In this document: piece by piece, positions 1 to 9,059 of the stretch
Layout of the letters: every line of letters starts with the position of its first letter
How positions within the stretch are numbered: the first letter of the stretch is position 1
Source: Antrodiella citrinella
Lineage: Eukaryota; Basidiomycota; Agaricomycetes; Polyporales; Steccherinaceae
DNA length: 16,186 nucleotides
Direction of reading: 5' to 3'
NCBI GenBank assembly: GCA_004802725.1
Contig: SGPM01000479.1
Location: forward strand, 1-16,186
Notes under the pieces: model-generated
Databases searched by the model: none
Told to the model about the DNA's origin: nothing
Seen by the model: the letters and a program-made list of their open reading frames with translations, nothing else
Program-made: the position numbers and the translations under genes

Positions 1-1
1 C

Positions 2-1341
2 TCGTACTCCCCGTCCCCCTTCTACGTCGAGCACCATCACTGGGTACGCACTTACACTCCATCGATCCTTCCTCTTCTGACCTTCCCTAGTACCACCAGC
101 CGTCAAATCTGGCCTCTCCTGCCTTTGCCGGACACCACCGTCCTCCCCCGCCCCACCAATATTACATGCCCCATCGCGTCGACTCCACTGAAAGGATGAG
201 GTCTGTTTTTGCCTTTCATCTCCACTTTCCGCTCAATCCTCATCACTCATTTTCGCGATCAGCCGGCACCCTGATGATCGGAATCACTACGACCACCCAT
301 CTCCCCCTCCGATCGCCACTTTGCATCACTCTCCTGCACCGTCCGGAAACTCGTCCATCTCCTCTCCTTCCCCGCCCGTAAGTCCTTGTTTTTGGCTCCC
401 TCGGGGGGTCGCAGTCATTGACAGAGATGTCTCGTCTGCAGCTGCAACAGGGCCAGCAAACGTACTACCCTGCACAACCAGGCGCTCCCCAATTGCATCC
501 TGGCCAGGCATATCCCTACCCACCGCCTCCTGCGATGAACGGCAGCTACCCCAACGACGACCGCCATCAGCCATATCCACCCCAGGGGCAGCACATGCAG
601 GGCGTCACGCGCGCAATCCGACCGGCATATGTCCCCACCCAGGCATACCCCGGTCAAGCCAACTACGTCATCCACACCGACGATGCTGCCACAAAACTGA
701 GCGACCGTGTGCGCCGCAAATGCTTCAACTGTCGCACAACAGACACGTCCACCTGGCGCCGCTCGAGCCTGACGCCAGGCAAAGTGGTGAGTCTCCCCTC
801 GGACATGACACGGCCTGCGCAGCTTATCCCTTTCTAGCTCTGCAACAAGTGCGGCTTGTTTGAGCGGACACATTCGAGGCCGAGGCCAGAGCAGTTCCCC
901 CACAAGCGTGGCCCCATCGTCACGCAGACGTTCAAGTCGCGCAGTACGCCACCGTCCTCGTCAGGGCGGTTGCCCGCGATGAACCCTCAGTCCATGCATC
1001 AGCTGCCGCCCCATCATTATGACCACCCTTCCATTGCACCCCTCATGTCGTCGCGTGGCGAGTCGCAGAACTCCTACTCGTCCAACGGGTCTCTCCCTGA
1101 CGTCCGGAACTTGTTGAACGGGCCGTCTTCGCCAGGGAGTCAGCAGCAGCAGCAACAGCACCAGCACCAGCAGCAGTCACAAGCGCATGAGGAGGGGTCT
1201 CAGGGCGAGGGTCCGGAGTCTTCCGTGCCCCAGAAACGCTCGGCTTCGCCTCTTTCTCGGACGTCTCCCACTCAGAGCCCGCGTCTCGAACAACGGTCAC
1301 CGCCGTACGCCTACCGAGTGGCCACCAAAACTTCCGCGTAA
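2..1341 (+). CDS. GATA-type zinc-finger transcription factor, 5' end missing
   Basis: Nuclear DNA-binding regulator of the fungal GATA family; the target genes cannot be told from the sequence. My exons are 2-43, 91-200, 263-377, 442-786 and 838-1341, giving 371 visible residues ending at a TAA. Junction phases are 0, 2, 0 and 0, and all frames join cleanly. The single GATA finger (bases 721-852) is CFNC, then 19 residues containing TWRR, then CNKCGLF. It is followed by a basic tail with the motif RPEQFPHKRGP. The 51-base intron 787-837 splits the finger just before its second Cys pair. The N-terminal part is rich in Pro, Tyr, His and Gln; the C-terminal part is Ser/Pro-rich with a Gln/His run. 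The acceptor of the third intron is a choice: 441 gives a 64-base intron, whereas 414 would give only 37 bases with the same frame. Several Agaricomycete developmental regulators, such as Schizophyllum gat1, are GATA proteins, but I cannot establish orthology, so no symbol is given. The start codon lies upstream of the window. Confidence 0.92.
1141..1176 (+). repeat. CAG/CAA/CAC run coding poly-Gln/His
   Basis: Twelve in-frame codons in the last exon of the GATA gene code for nine or more Gln with two interspersed His. The run is a mix of CAG, CAA and CAC, so it is an impure trinucleotide tract. It lies in the disordered C-terminal region, where such runs are common in fungal transcription factors and often vary in length between strains. 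Confidence 0.9.
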
Positions 1342-3767
1342 TTCAAGCCATTGGAGCAGAGTACCCTTCTTCCGTCGTCTCTTTCGCTGTATTTATCCCG
1401 TATTTTGTCTCGTTTTTCTTTCAACTGCAATATTCCCCCCACTCCCCCGCCTCCGCCACTCGATGTCGAGCAGTCTTCCGGTGGAAATCCGAATACCAGA
1501 TACCGAATGATGGGACAAGTTTCTCCGCACGCGAATAATAGAGGCCGGGTCCTCCTCGGACAGTATACATATTTCTAGACTCGACTGTTTGTCGCACGGG
1601 GTGGATCACCCAGCCACGCGTACGCACGCACACGCTCGCATACATCGACGCACCCATGCCCCAGATCGTTGGATTGGAACTTGGCATATTGTGCCACCTC
1701 TCGCGTACGCGTGTGCCGTGACGCTCCCCCTTCGCTTCGGCTGTGATCTTTCCTTTTTTTTCTTCTTGTTGCAACCGTGTCTGGCCCTCCGTTATCCTGC
1801 CTTGTCGGTAGCAGTAGCCCATCATCTTGCTGCACTCAAGTCTGATTATTTGCTCGTCGCCCGTAGTACCGAAACACCCATGTATATTCGCTTACGCTCG
1901 TGCCAGTTGCCCACCGACCCACGTCTGTTCTTGTGGATCTTGATCAGAGATTTCGTTCCCTGGTTTCCTGTATAACCGGAGGCGAAAGACACATTGCTAT
2001 CTGATGGGATCAATCGTGCAGTGTGGCCGTTTGGATTGATCCGGGTGGCAAGTAATAGAGAACCAGGAACTGTGCGTCTCCCGTCCGTCCGTCACCAACC
2101 TCCGCAGAATACCAGGGGGCGTGACGCGACCCATCTGAGACCGTTTCCCCCTAGGGAGGTACAACCCACCCCTGCCCACTGCATCCGGCGAGGTTTCCGG
2201 CCTCTCTTGGACACGGTCCGTTCTCTTGTCAGCAAGTGTCAGCACGTCCTGTCAACGCATCCTCTGAACGCTGCGCTGGGGCTGCGTTCTCGCCGGAGGG
2301 TCATGTTATAGTCCGAAGACGACGGGGTCTTCTCTACACTCTCCGAGTCGTATGAGTCTCGTCTCTCGTTTCGGGTTTGGCTCTCGCGTACTCGGAAACG
2401 CGCTCCATTATGTACCCCATGTAAACGGATGTCCTTGTATTCCCTGATGGCATGAGCGATGATAGGTATGCGTTACGAGTGGAAACAAACCCCTGCGCAC
2501 AGACACTGCGGATCTGAATCAGAGCGGCCCTGCGCATCACGGAACCGCCTCTTGTATTCTAAAAAGCATGAGCAGATCTATGTGACTGTATATACTGCGA
2601 GGTACTGCGACCAACCATGATGTTGGGTTGGGATGTGTGATGATGATAATGGTGATTGATAGCCGCCGGGTTGGCCAGGACGCTCAGCGCTCAAGCGATC
2701 GTGGATGATCACGTTGATGGGACGAAAAGAGTACAAGGACGTCAGACCTCTGGTGATGGTCGACCGTGGGGCTCTCAGGGTCGCAATAGCATCGCTGGAC
2801 ACGCGGATATCTGTTCAGATGGAGCTCTAAGTACGGCTGTTGAACGTTGAGATGACATTCCAACGGGCGTAGTCGCAAGCCGTGCACGATGGACACTTGC
2901 ATGTACAGCTGAGCTGATTGCCATCTCACCCGCCACCCAGGACACCCTGTGTTCAGTTATGCTATCCACCGTACACAGTGACAGACTCGGACGTACGTAT
3001 CTTCTGCTAATCAACAACAATCACCTGGATCAGCTGGACGTACACGCCACGAGCCAAACGCCCAGCCCACGGCCGCGGCCAACGCGTCAAACCGACATAG
3101 ATACCGATCCNAAGGCCGAACAATAAAATACACTCGACACTCGATTGGACAGGTCCCGCTCGCTCGCGTTTGATGCGCTGTTCAACTCCGGGTGATCGCC
3201 AAATGAAATCAATACATAACACCTTCAGCCGTCGGGACCCACATGGACCCCCCCTCCGCTCGACCAACCTAGGTTGAACGGCCCAACTCGAATTCGGGAT
3301 CGGAGGGTAGTGTGGCTGGGAGAGGTTGTTACCAAAGCGGGGGCCCGTGTTACGCACCCCCCCTGCTGTAAACAGGCAGGTTGATGATGATCACGAGAAG
3401 TGACGGAAAGAAGCAGGGGCGGTGAAGGAGGGAAGACGTGTTTGGCGGATGTTGCTAGAACGTCTGCAGAGACGGGTTTCGACATCATAAGAACCTTCAT
3501 TTTCCGGTGGAGGATGTGAACCGTCAATTTTTTTTTTCGGAGTATGATTGGGTCCAATGGTGGGTCGGGGTTTGACTATCATATTCTGAGTCTCAATCAA
3601 AACTTTGAGCTAATAAACACCTAAAGTCGTGGGTTTTCAGACTTACAAGCGGAGGTAATCGATCCTGGAGAAGAACAACCTGCAGGGACCTGAAAATTTT
3701 CGGAATGAGACATAACACGTTTGAAATACCGCAAGCGGCGGGGTTCTAGTGCAGAGACTCACGGTCA
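1342..3767. other. Long stretch without a supportable gene
   Basis: The first few hundred bases after 1341 are presumably the 3' untranslated region of the GATA gene. They are pyrimidine-rich, with a CG/CA-rich low-complexity patch near 1610-1660. Open frames here (for example 1589-1975 on + and 1421-1825 on -) are rich in Arg, His and Leu and look like chance frames. Between about 2570 and 3020 the minus strand has somewhat more protein-like short frames, but I found no convincing splice chain. Base 3111 is an undetermined N. Bases 3230-3360 contain C- and G-runs, and 3529-3537 is a T-run. Confidence 0.55.
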
Positions 3768-4311
3768 TTATGTGTGTTTTTTGTCAGAAGGACGCGGCTG
3801 CTGAAGCACTCGCGTTGGAGGCGTTGTCCGCGGATATTGACAGGTTGACGAGGGTCGAACGAAAAATACGAAGAGGGACGGCGCAACGTGGGCGCAGGGG
3901 CTGCGACGAGGAAGGGAGTATTCAGTTTGGTCCCACACGCAAGATAGATAGGACTCACGGCGCGTCTCCATGACAACAGTCGACGATGAACGAGTCGAAA
4001 CCTCCGCATCCCAAGCAACCGCTACTTGCTACGAGTGTTTCGCAAGGGTTGAAGGAGGTATCATCTCTGGCACGGCTCCGAGTGTACGGTGGAAGGCGAA
4101 ATGTTAGCCGCAGTGAAGACGAAGTTTGACTGGAACACGAGAACCGGCGGAACAAGGAGAAGACCTGTTGGGCCATCCCAGGGGTGTCGTAAAGAAGAAG
4201 CACCGTCACCTCGGTGGAAGGTCCAGGACCTGCTCTGATGCGTGTTCCAAAGCGGTGAACGCGGTGACTGGGAATGTTGCAGGTCGATGAACTGGCGGGA
4301 CTCCTCTTCAT
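3768..4311 (-). CDS. Candidate two-exon gene of unknown function
   Basis: Not recognised. Proposed exons are 4311-3959 and 3900-3768 on the minus strand, 161 residues in total. The support is the intron 3958-3901: it starts GTGAGT, has an ACTGAAT-like branch site and a strong pyrimidine tract before CAG, and joins the two open frames with a phase-2 junction. The first exon starts at an ATG and has many codons ending in C or G. The protein is Ser/Arg-rich with a Cys/Gly cluster near residue 105 (CLGCGG followed by DCCHGD); no domain is evident. Against it, the plus strand also has readable segments here (3749-3973, and a short frame from 3987 ending at a GTATCA donor), so the coding strand is not settled. 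This could also be untranslated or decayed sequence. Confidence 0.28.
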
Positions 4312-4659
4312 TTTGATTACGGGCTTCGCGGTGGCGAAGGGTGCAGAAACGTATTTTTTTAATAGCTAGAAAGACGGATGATTATTGTTGCGACGAGGAG
4401 ATTGGGAATAGACAGAGCGTGGTACGCAAACCGAACCCTGAGACCGACAACATCATAGCACTTGGAGCAGGGAGGACCATAGAGGCATTGCCTTTTCCCG
4501 CCCGCGATGGTGCGCCATCGATGGATGATCATCGAGCACCGCTGGAGGGCCATTCTGTCCCGTCCATTTCCATGATCGAGTACGCTGCGGGCAACAGGCG
4601 GTCCGCGAGACAGTCTATTTCCGGTGAGATGCGTACACAGCGCGTCACTGTGGAACGAG
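4312..4659. other. Gap with overlapping antisense open frames, no firm gene
   Basis: Open frames of about 120 residues run on both strands over nearly the same bases: 4341-4712 on + and 4359-4718 on -. Neither has a recognisable domain or splice support. The stretch is most simply the 3' region of the minus-strand candidate gene that ends at 4660 and the upstream region of the one at 4311. An A/T-rich patch at 4351-4364 sits just before the ATG-proximal side of the latter. Confidence 0.4.
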
Positions 4660-6028
4660 TCACGACTGTTTCCAACAAGACGTTTCTCGGCGCAACAGAC
4701 CCCGTTCATTGAGAACAACTAAATTGAACCTACACTTGACGGATGTGCTCGTTCCGGGGTGAAATAGGAGATACTTGGCCAGCGAATCAAACTGAGTGCG
4801 ACGGATGTTAGGCATAAATACGCCGAATCGAAAAGCAAATCAAGCCAGACTCACACAGTCAGACGCCGTGGTCCATGTGGACACGCAGTATGTGGCTCGC
4901 CGATGAATGGAGCTTTGTGGACGTCCAGCTGTAGCGGCGTCAAAGAGAACCGTACGCATCACAATGCCCGCACCCTCGGCGTACGATTGAATGCCCGTGA
5001 CGGGTTCGCCGTTTTGGTAATCGGACGCGGAGCCACGAAAGAATGGGTATTGAATGGACATCTGATCAAGAAGAGCCGTTCAAAATCCGAATAGGAGTGA
5101 GGCAAAATATCAATATCCCCATAGCGTTAAACATGTACCCAGTGTGCGTCGAAGGACGTACCCCGATGTGTGAAGTCTTGGGTAGGGTCTGGATTCCACG
5201 ACGTTGTATATGAATCCACGTTCATTCTGTGATTTCCTTGATCCTTGATCCTGGTCCCAAATACATACGTGGGTTCGTCTTTGCCTTTGATCTTTAGATT
5301 CCAGTTCTGAGATCGAACGTTGAACAAAAGGGGTGATACCCGAGACACGAGCTGGAATGTTTGTTGCCGTGAGGATACCCACTGGAAGGAGCCTATAGGA
5401 ACCTTGTGATCGCGAGCTCGTATCAGTGGGAGCGAAACTGACAAGAACAAGAACCTCTCACTCGTTTGGGAGACGAATGTGAATCTACGAGGGTGCCTGA
5501 GCCATGTCATATCGTTAATTGTGGTTTTGACATACCGTGCAAGAACAAGAGTCCAATACGGAAAGTGGATGCGTACGTGACAGCACAATCTGACGCCCAG
5601 AATATAGGATTTGAAGCTTCGCCAACTATTGATACGCTGAGTCAGATAGAGGTCCCTTGATTGCATGCTTGTCCCCAAGTCGAATGAGGGATGTTGAGAC
5701 TGTCTGATGGCCGACTGAGACTCGGCTGAGAGATGGTGCTCCGACGGCAAGAGAGTTGATGCTCAGTCTGAACGATCTGCACAGTCCATTCGGGATGACA
5801 GCCCAAAGAAGACGGGAAAAGTATGTTGCGCAATGGTCCCAACTTGGGCATGCAATTGGGCTCTGCTTCAAAATCTGGATAGCAGTCGGCGCAGATCTCT
5901 TGATGGGTGAAAGCCTGCGGATAACGATATCAAGGCATACCTTACACATGCCCGAGCGACGCTCTTGAATGAGCAGACGGCGAACAGCACAGTGAGTAGG
6001 CAAACATGGCTAGTAGGATGTTCAGCAT
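4660..6028 (-). CDS. Candidate seven-exon gene, possibly secreted protein, unknown family
   Basis: Not recognised. Proposed exons (minus strand) are 6028-5948, 5914-5701, 5625-5536, 5484-5462, 5402-5139, 5061-4855 and 4791-4660. They join in frame to 336 residues ending at TGA. The most convincing part is exon 5061-4855, whose codons mostly end in C or G and whose product contains motifs such as YPFFRGSASDYQNGEP. It is flanked by good introns: 5138-5062 ends TTGATCAG, and 4854-4792 starts GTGAGT with a CTAAC branch site. The first 20 or so residues are hydrophobic (MLNILLAMFAYSL) and could be a signal peptide. A Cys-rich stretch (ICADCYPDFEAEPNC) follows, and later residues look beta-rich. 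Weak points are intron 5947-5915, only 33 bases, and intron 5700-5626, with a GTCTCA donor. A TATATA on the minus strand near 6038-6043 is too close to the first ATG; a start at 6007 would fit better. The exact exons may be wrong even if a gene is here. Confidence 0.42.
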
Positions 6029-6104
6029 CAAGGGTGGTATATAATCTCAAGCTTGCGCCACGTACTTGCAGCCGATTCCGAACGTCATCCGTCGAGAATT
6101 TCAT

Positions 6105-6540
6105 TCATAGCTCTATGTTTCCAATGTACTTAGGTTCTATCCTGTTCCATCGCCGTCCGCGATCACAGGCCGACTCGACGCAGGTTGAAGTCGGAACGGA
6201 ATGCGCAAGGAATGCAACTTGCATGTTTCCGTCGATACACAATCTCGCATGGCGAGAGTTCGCAAAGGATCTGAATTCCGGTTTGAAGAGTCCCTTGAGC
6301 ATGTTTACGAAGACATAATTCGAACAGACTAGTACAACATTACAGATATCCCTCCAACACGGGCCGCACCAACTTGGACAACGTCAACACGATCTTGAGA
6401 TGGGGGTTTTCCTCTCCCTGCCGTTTCTGGTTCAAGATCTTCTCGAGGAGAGTGCGAGAAAGACCCCAAATATCAACCCGCCAGGTGAACTTTCGTGAGG
6501 AAAAAAATATCGTCTGCGTTCGCCTTATAAACCCCGCCAT
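6105..6540 (-). CDS. Weak minus-strand coding signal, unknown
   Basis: Two neighbouring minus-strand frames read somewhat like protein: 6540-6340 (66 residues, charged, with a segment RTLLEKILNQKRQGEENPH) and 6302-6105 (65 residues). A join through short introns can be drawn (for example a donor near 6375 and one near 6315), but the introns would be only about 40 bases. They might be upstream exons of the candidate gene at 4660-6028, a separate small gene, or noise. The plus strand is also open over 6374-6592. No family is recognised. Confidence 0.15.
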
Positions 6541-6587
6541 GAGCGCCTACTATTTAGCCGGACGCACGGACCCACTCAGCTACGCGG

Positions 6588-6594
6588 TATAAAA
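6588..6594 (+). promoter_or_regulatory. TATA box (TATAAAA)
   Basis: A consensus TATAAAA follows a GC-rich flank. A transcription start would be expected near 6615-6620, and the first ATG downstream on this strand with an open frame is at 6614 or 6671. The TTATAAA at 6525-6531, about 60 bases to the left, reads on the minus strand as TTTATAA, so divergent promoters are possible. Confidence 0.5.
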
Positions 6595-6670
6595 GGCTCG
6601 CATCTGGCCGAACGTGAGACTCTTTTCTTTACAGTCAACTCGCTCTCGGGGCTCGCGTTCTGATTTCACG

Positions 6671-6967
6671 ATGAACGACGGGTCTTTATCTATTTGGACA
6701 GGGGAGTCGAGAAGAGGAGTCTCGTATGGGAGTCAATCGCTGGGCATGCCGTTCGTTGTGATTTTGCTTCTACTGATGAGGCGGCTAATCAGCTTTGGAT
6801 ACATTTTTTCACTGTACTCTTGTAGACTTGTTTCGGTGTCCAATGCGATCTTCGTTTCTCTTCATGACGTGTGCAAGCTTCGGCCTGCGAGTTGGAGTGC
6901 ATGTGAACCTGGAAACTCGAATCTTGGCCGGCGTAGTCAGATCCCAGCGGGTTCAAGTTGGACGTGA
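6671..6967 (+). CDS. Candidate first exon(s) of an unknown, possibly membrane, protein
   Basis: Not recognised. An open frame begins at ATG 6671, about 80 bases after the TATA box at 6588. It includes a hydrophobic stretch (PFVVILLLLMRRLISFGYIF) that could span a membrane. Possible splice sites are a GTATGG donor at 6725, acceptors at 6788-6795 and 6826, and a GTGAGT donor at 6964. The second reading frame at 6795-6963 also reads like protein, so the true exon structure is unclear and I cannot finish a model. The span given is the uninterrupted frame, not a confident gene. Confidence 0.22.
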   Translation: MNDGSLSIWTGESRRGVSYGSQSLGMPFVVILLLLMRRLISFGYIFSLYSCRLVSVSNAIFVSLHDVCKLRPASWSACEPGNSNLGRRSQIPAGSSWT

Positions 6968-7172
6968 GTGTGAAGCGTATGGGTTTACCATCATCGAAGT
7001 GCGTAGTTATTTGCTCGCGCTATCAACGTCGAAGTCTGACATTGTTGCAATGTGATAGGCACGCCGAGTACTCCAGCATATCTAAACTGAGATCGGTGGT
7101 TGATGAGCTCGTCTGGTATCGGCTAAGATAGACGTCGACATCGGAGCTCTGTGTTCGCATTGCAGGCGGGAT

Positions 7173-7187
7173 CCAGTCCAGTCCAGT
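7173..7187 (+). repeat. Three tandem copies of CCAGT
   Basis: Three perfect direct copies of the pentamer CCAGT follow each other, just after a CAG that could be a splice acceptor (7163-7165). A short tandem repeat of this size can arise by chance slippage; no function is claimed. Confidence 0.8.
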
Positions 7188-7206
7188 GAATCCTCGTCTC
7201 AGGAGG

Positions 7207-7507
7207 ATGGAAGACCCTCGTGAGGCCGAGATACTGAGTTCTCATTTGCAGTTCTGCTCCCGCGCAGGATATCAAAGATCTCTCTCCAACGTCGTGAGTG
7301 GCTTCTCAGATATCAAAGTTGGCAAAGACATTCTCCATGCTGATCAGTGATCTTGTTCTTAAAGGGACCCTTCATTTTCGTTTGTTCACACCATGCGCCG
7401 ATCACCTTGAGGAACGAGACGGTGGCCAAGACGTTCGCCTTTGCATGATGCCAACTGTAAGGCGGGAGCCTGACTCAGTTATGTTACAGCAGACGCGGCA
7501 CGCGTGA
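7207..7507 (+). CDS. Candidate internal or terminal exons, unknown
   Basis: Not recognised. The frame from ATG 7207 (47 residues to TGA at 7348-7350, beginning MEDPREAEILSSHLQFC) and the frame 7298-7507 both read like protein and overlap. A 34-base intron 7294-7327 (GTGAGT...AAAG) would join them in phase 0, leading into a segment that reads DLVLKGTLHF. A second GTAAGG donor lies at 7459. These may be the downstream exons of the gene begun near 6671. The ultra-short intron and lack of a known domain keep confidence low. Confidence 0.2.
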
Positions 7508-8077
7508 AGGACTTCAGCTATCTTCTTGCTCCCACTTCAGTCGTGCATTCTGATTCATCTTGTAGGTGCAACGTACACACTTTTCATCAGCACGACGCTC
7601 ACCGTATCTTTTGATTAGCAGTGGATGTACGGGTAGCTACAAGTCGTGATGTCAGACACGAGTGAAGATTGCTCAAATCTATGATACGGGGATGGTCTTC
7701 TCATGCTCCGCCTGGACATACTGCAGTTGACTGATACGCCAGAAACTTATGCGTTACAGGAAACCAGGTATCCTAGACCAGGATCTGTGGAGGAAGCGAC
7801 CGGGTCTCGCATTTCCGGGATTTGATGTGCACTCTTTCTTGGTCCCTTAGATAGTGTATCTTACGCGTCCCTCTCAATCTATATTGCAGTTGTGTCATGC
7901 GCTGCTTCACTCGGGGTCAGATCTGCCGGATAAATCGAGCCTCACTGGACGAACTTCAAGACGAAGGATGCGTGCTCTGTTGATGCCAGAGTGGTGTGTT
8001 GCTTTGGACGGCGGCTGACTACAAGACGAACCCCGATTGTGATAAAGACCAACCACCATCGTGTCAGCCTCACTGCC
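7508..8077. other. Stretch without a supportable gene
   Basis: No long open frame and no clear splice chain was found on either strand. It is most likely the 3' region of whatever is coded at 6671-7507 together with the upstream region of the TATA box at 8078. Confidence 0.45.
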
Positions 8078-8085
8078 TATATATT
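8078..8085 (+). promoter_or_regulatory. TATA-like element (TATATATT)
   Basis: A TATATATT lies in a C/T-rich setting, followed by about 100 bases of pyrimidine-rich sequence typical of a fungal 5' leader. It would serve the candidate gene whose first plausible ATG is at 8317. The leader between would need at least one intron, such as one with a GTACGC donor at 8204 and a CCCTAG acceptor. Confidence 0.4.
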
Positions 8086-8316
8086 CGGACACATCTCCAC
8101 GACATCCCACCATCCTCTCTTTCCCGCTAATCATCATCTCCGGATCTTTCCCTCCTCCAAGACTTCATCTTACCCTTCCTCAGATGCTCATATGATGACT
8201 CCAGGTACGCCCAAGTCCCATACTCAGCCCGCCTTGCCAGAACCCTGCTGAGGAATCGTACCCTAGGATGACCGTCGTCCGCTCTCCCGCTCGTCGTTGT
8301 CGCGTCTGACTAGAGC

Positions 8317-8862
8317 ATGAGGCTGGCATGTCTGGTGAGTCCAAGTCCCTATTCAGCGTCGTACCATGCAATAGTCGGCTGAGGTAAATCCATCTAGGCT
8401 GTACACATCGTGGGTTTGACGCGCTTCCGGTTCATCGTCGGAAGTCCTCAGGCCGACGACGGTATGTTCAAACATCTTGTTGTGACGCGGCCTGATGAAG
8501 CTGACGACTTGAGCAGGTCCGACGATATCTACAAGGTACGTCCACGATTGTGATGGGGGGAGGAATCCATGGTATCTGAACGGTCAGACATGTATAAGAG
8601 ACGAAATGAATGCGAGTTATGTACACAACACTCAACCTGATCGGGGGGCGTCACGAAGCTCTTGCCAAACAAGTACAAATGGTTCGAATTGCGTTCGGCC
8701 TAATGACCCGCGACTCGTCTCTCGGTCACGAATTCTGGTCTGTCTTGGGAGACAACCTTTGGCCACTGGAATCGACCGCCGGTATCGACATGGTTCATTG
8801 TGAGCCACATACGATTCACGTGATGATTCTATAACGCAGATGCTGAAGGTCTCTACATATGA
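8317..8862 (+). CDS. Candidate five-exon gene for a small unknown protein
   Basis: Not recognised. Proposed exons are 8317-8334, 8398-8461, 8517-8615, 8674-8799 and 8840-8862, joining in frame to 109 residues ending at TGA. Introns 8335-8397 (GTGAGT...CATCTAG) and 8462-8516 (GTATGT, branch CTGAC, GAGCAG) look good. The last two are weaker: 8616-8673 has a GTTATG donor, and 8800-8839 is only 40 bases. The most protein-like segments are RYVHDCDGGRNPWYLNGQTC and, further on, GHEFWSVLGDNLWPLEST. The first is open only if the GTACGT at 8536 is not used as a donor. The frame of the second is also open further upstream to 8610, so the junction near 8616 may be misplaced. No signal peptide or known domain is evident. 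It ends about 30 bases before the promoter of the Y3-like gene. Confidence 0.38.
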
Positions 8863-8892
8863 CGTAGGTTCTGTACCATCGCTGGTGACCGT

Positions 8893-8935
8893 CCAATCGC
8901 TGCCTCCGATCGAAGAGGCTGACGGGGTATATAAA
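8893..8935 (+). promoter_or_regulatory. CCAAT and TATA elements of the Y3-like gene
   Basis: CCAAT lies at 8893-8897 and TATATAAA at 8928-8935. The expected transcription start is near 8960, leaving a leader of about 100 bases before the ATG at 9060. The arrangement is a typical strong fungal core promoter, which fits a gene for an abundant secreted protein. Confidence 0.65.
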
Positions 8936-9059
8936 CCAACCCGAAAGCCAGGTTGTTCGCCCACCTATCTTTCCCCCGTTCCACCAGGACAGGCTCCTGA
9001 AACGCTTTACTTTGCTTTGTATACCCTTGCTCTCTCAGGCTACCACAGACTACCTCACC

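Noticed and set aside
378..414. 37-base version of the third GATA-gene intron
   Set aside because: It keeps frame, but the acceptor at 441 gives a normal 64-base intron with a suitable branch site, so it is preferred.
415..903. 162-residue minus-strand open frame
   Set aside because: It lies antisense to the GATA coding exons, is Arg/Cys/Trp-rich, and has no domain.
1589..1975. 128-residue plus-strand open frame
   Set aside because: Composition follows the CA/CG-rich low-complexity DNA and there is no domain or splice support.
6949..6961. B-box-like GGTTCAAGTTGG
   Set aside because: No matching A-box at the right distance and no acceptor stem.
8684..8695. B-box-like GGTTCGAATTG
   Set aside because: No A-box or cloverleaf pairing upstream; it lies inside a protein-like open frame.
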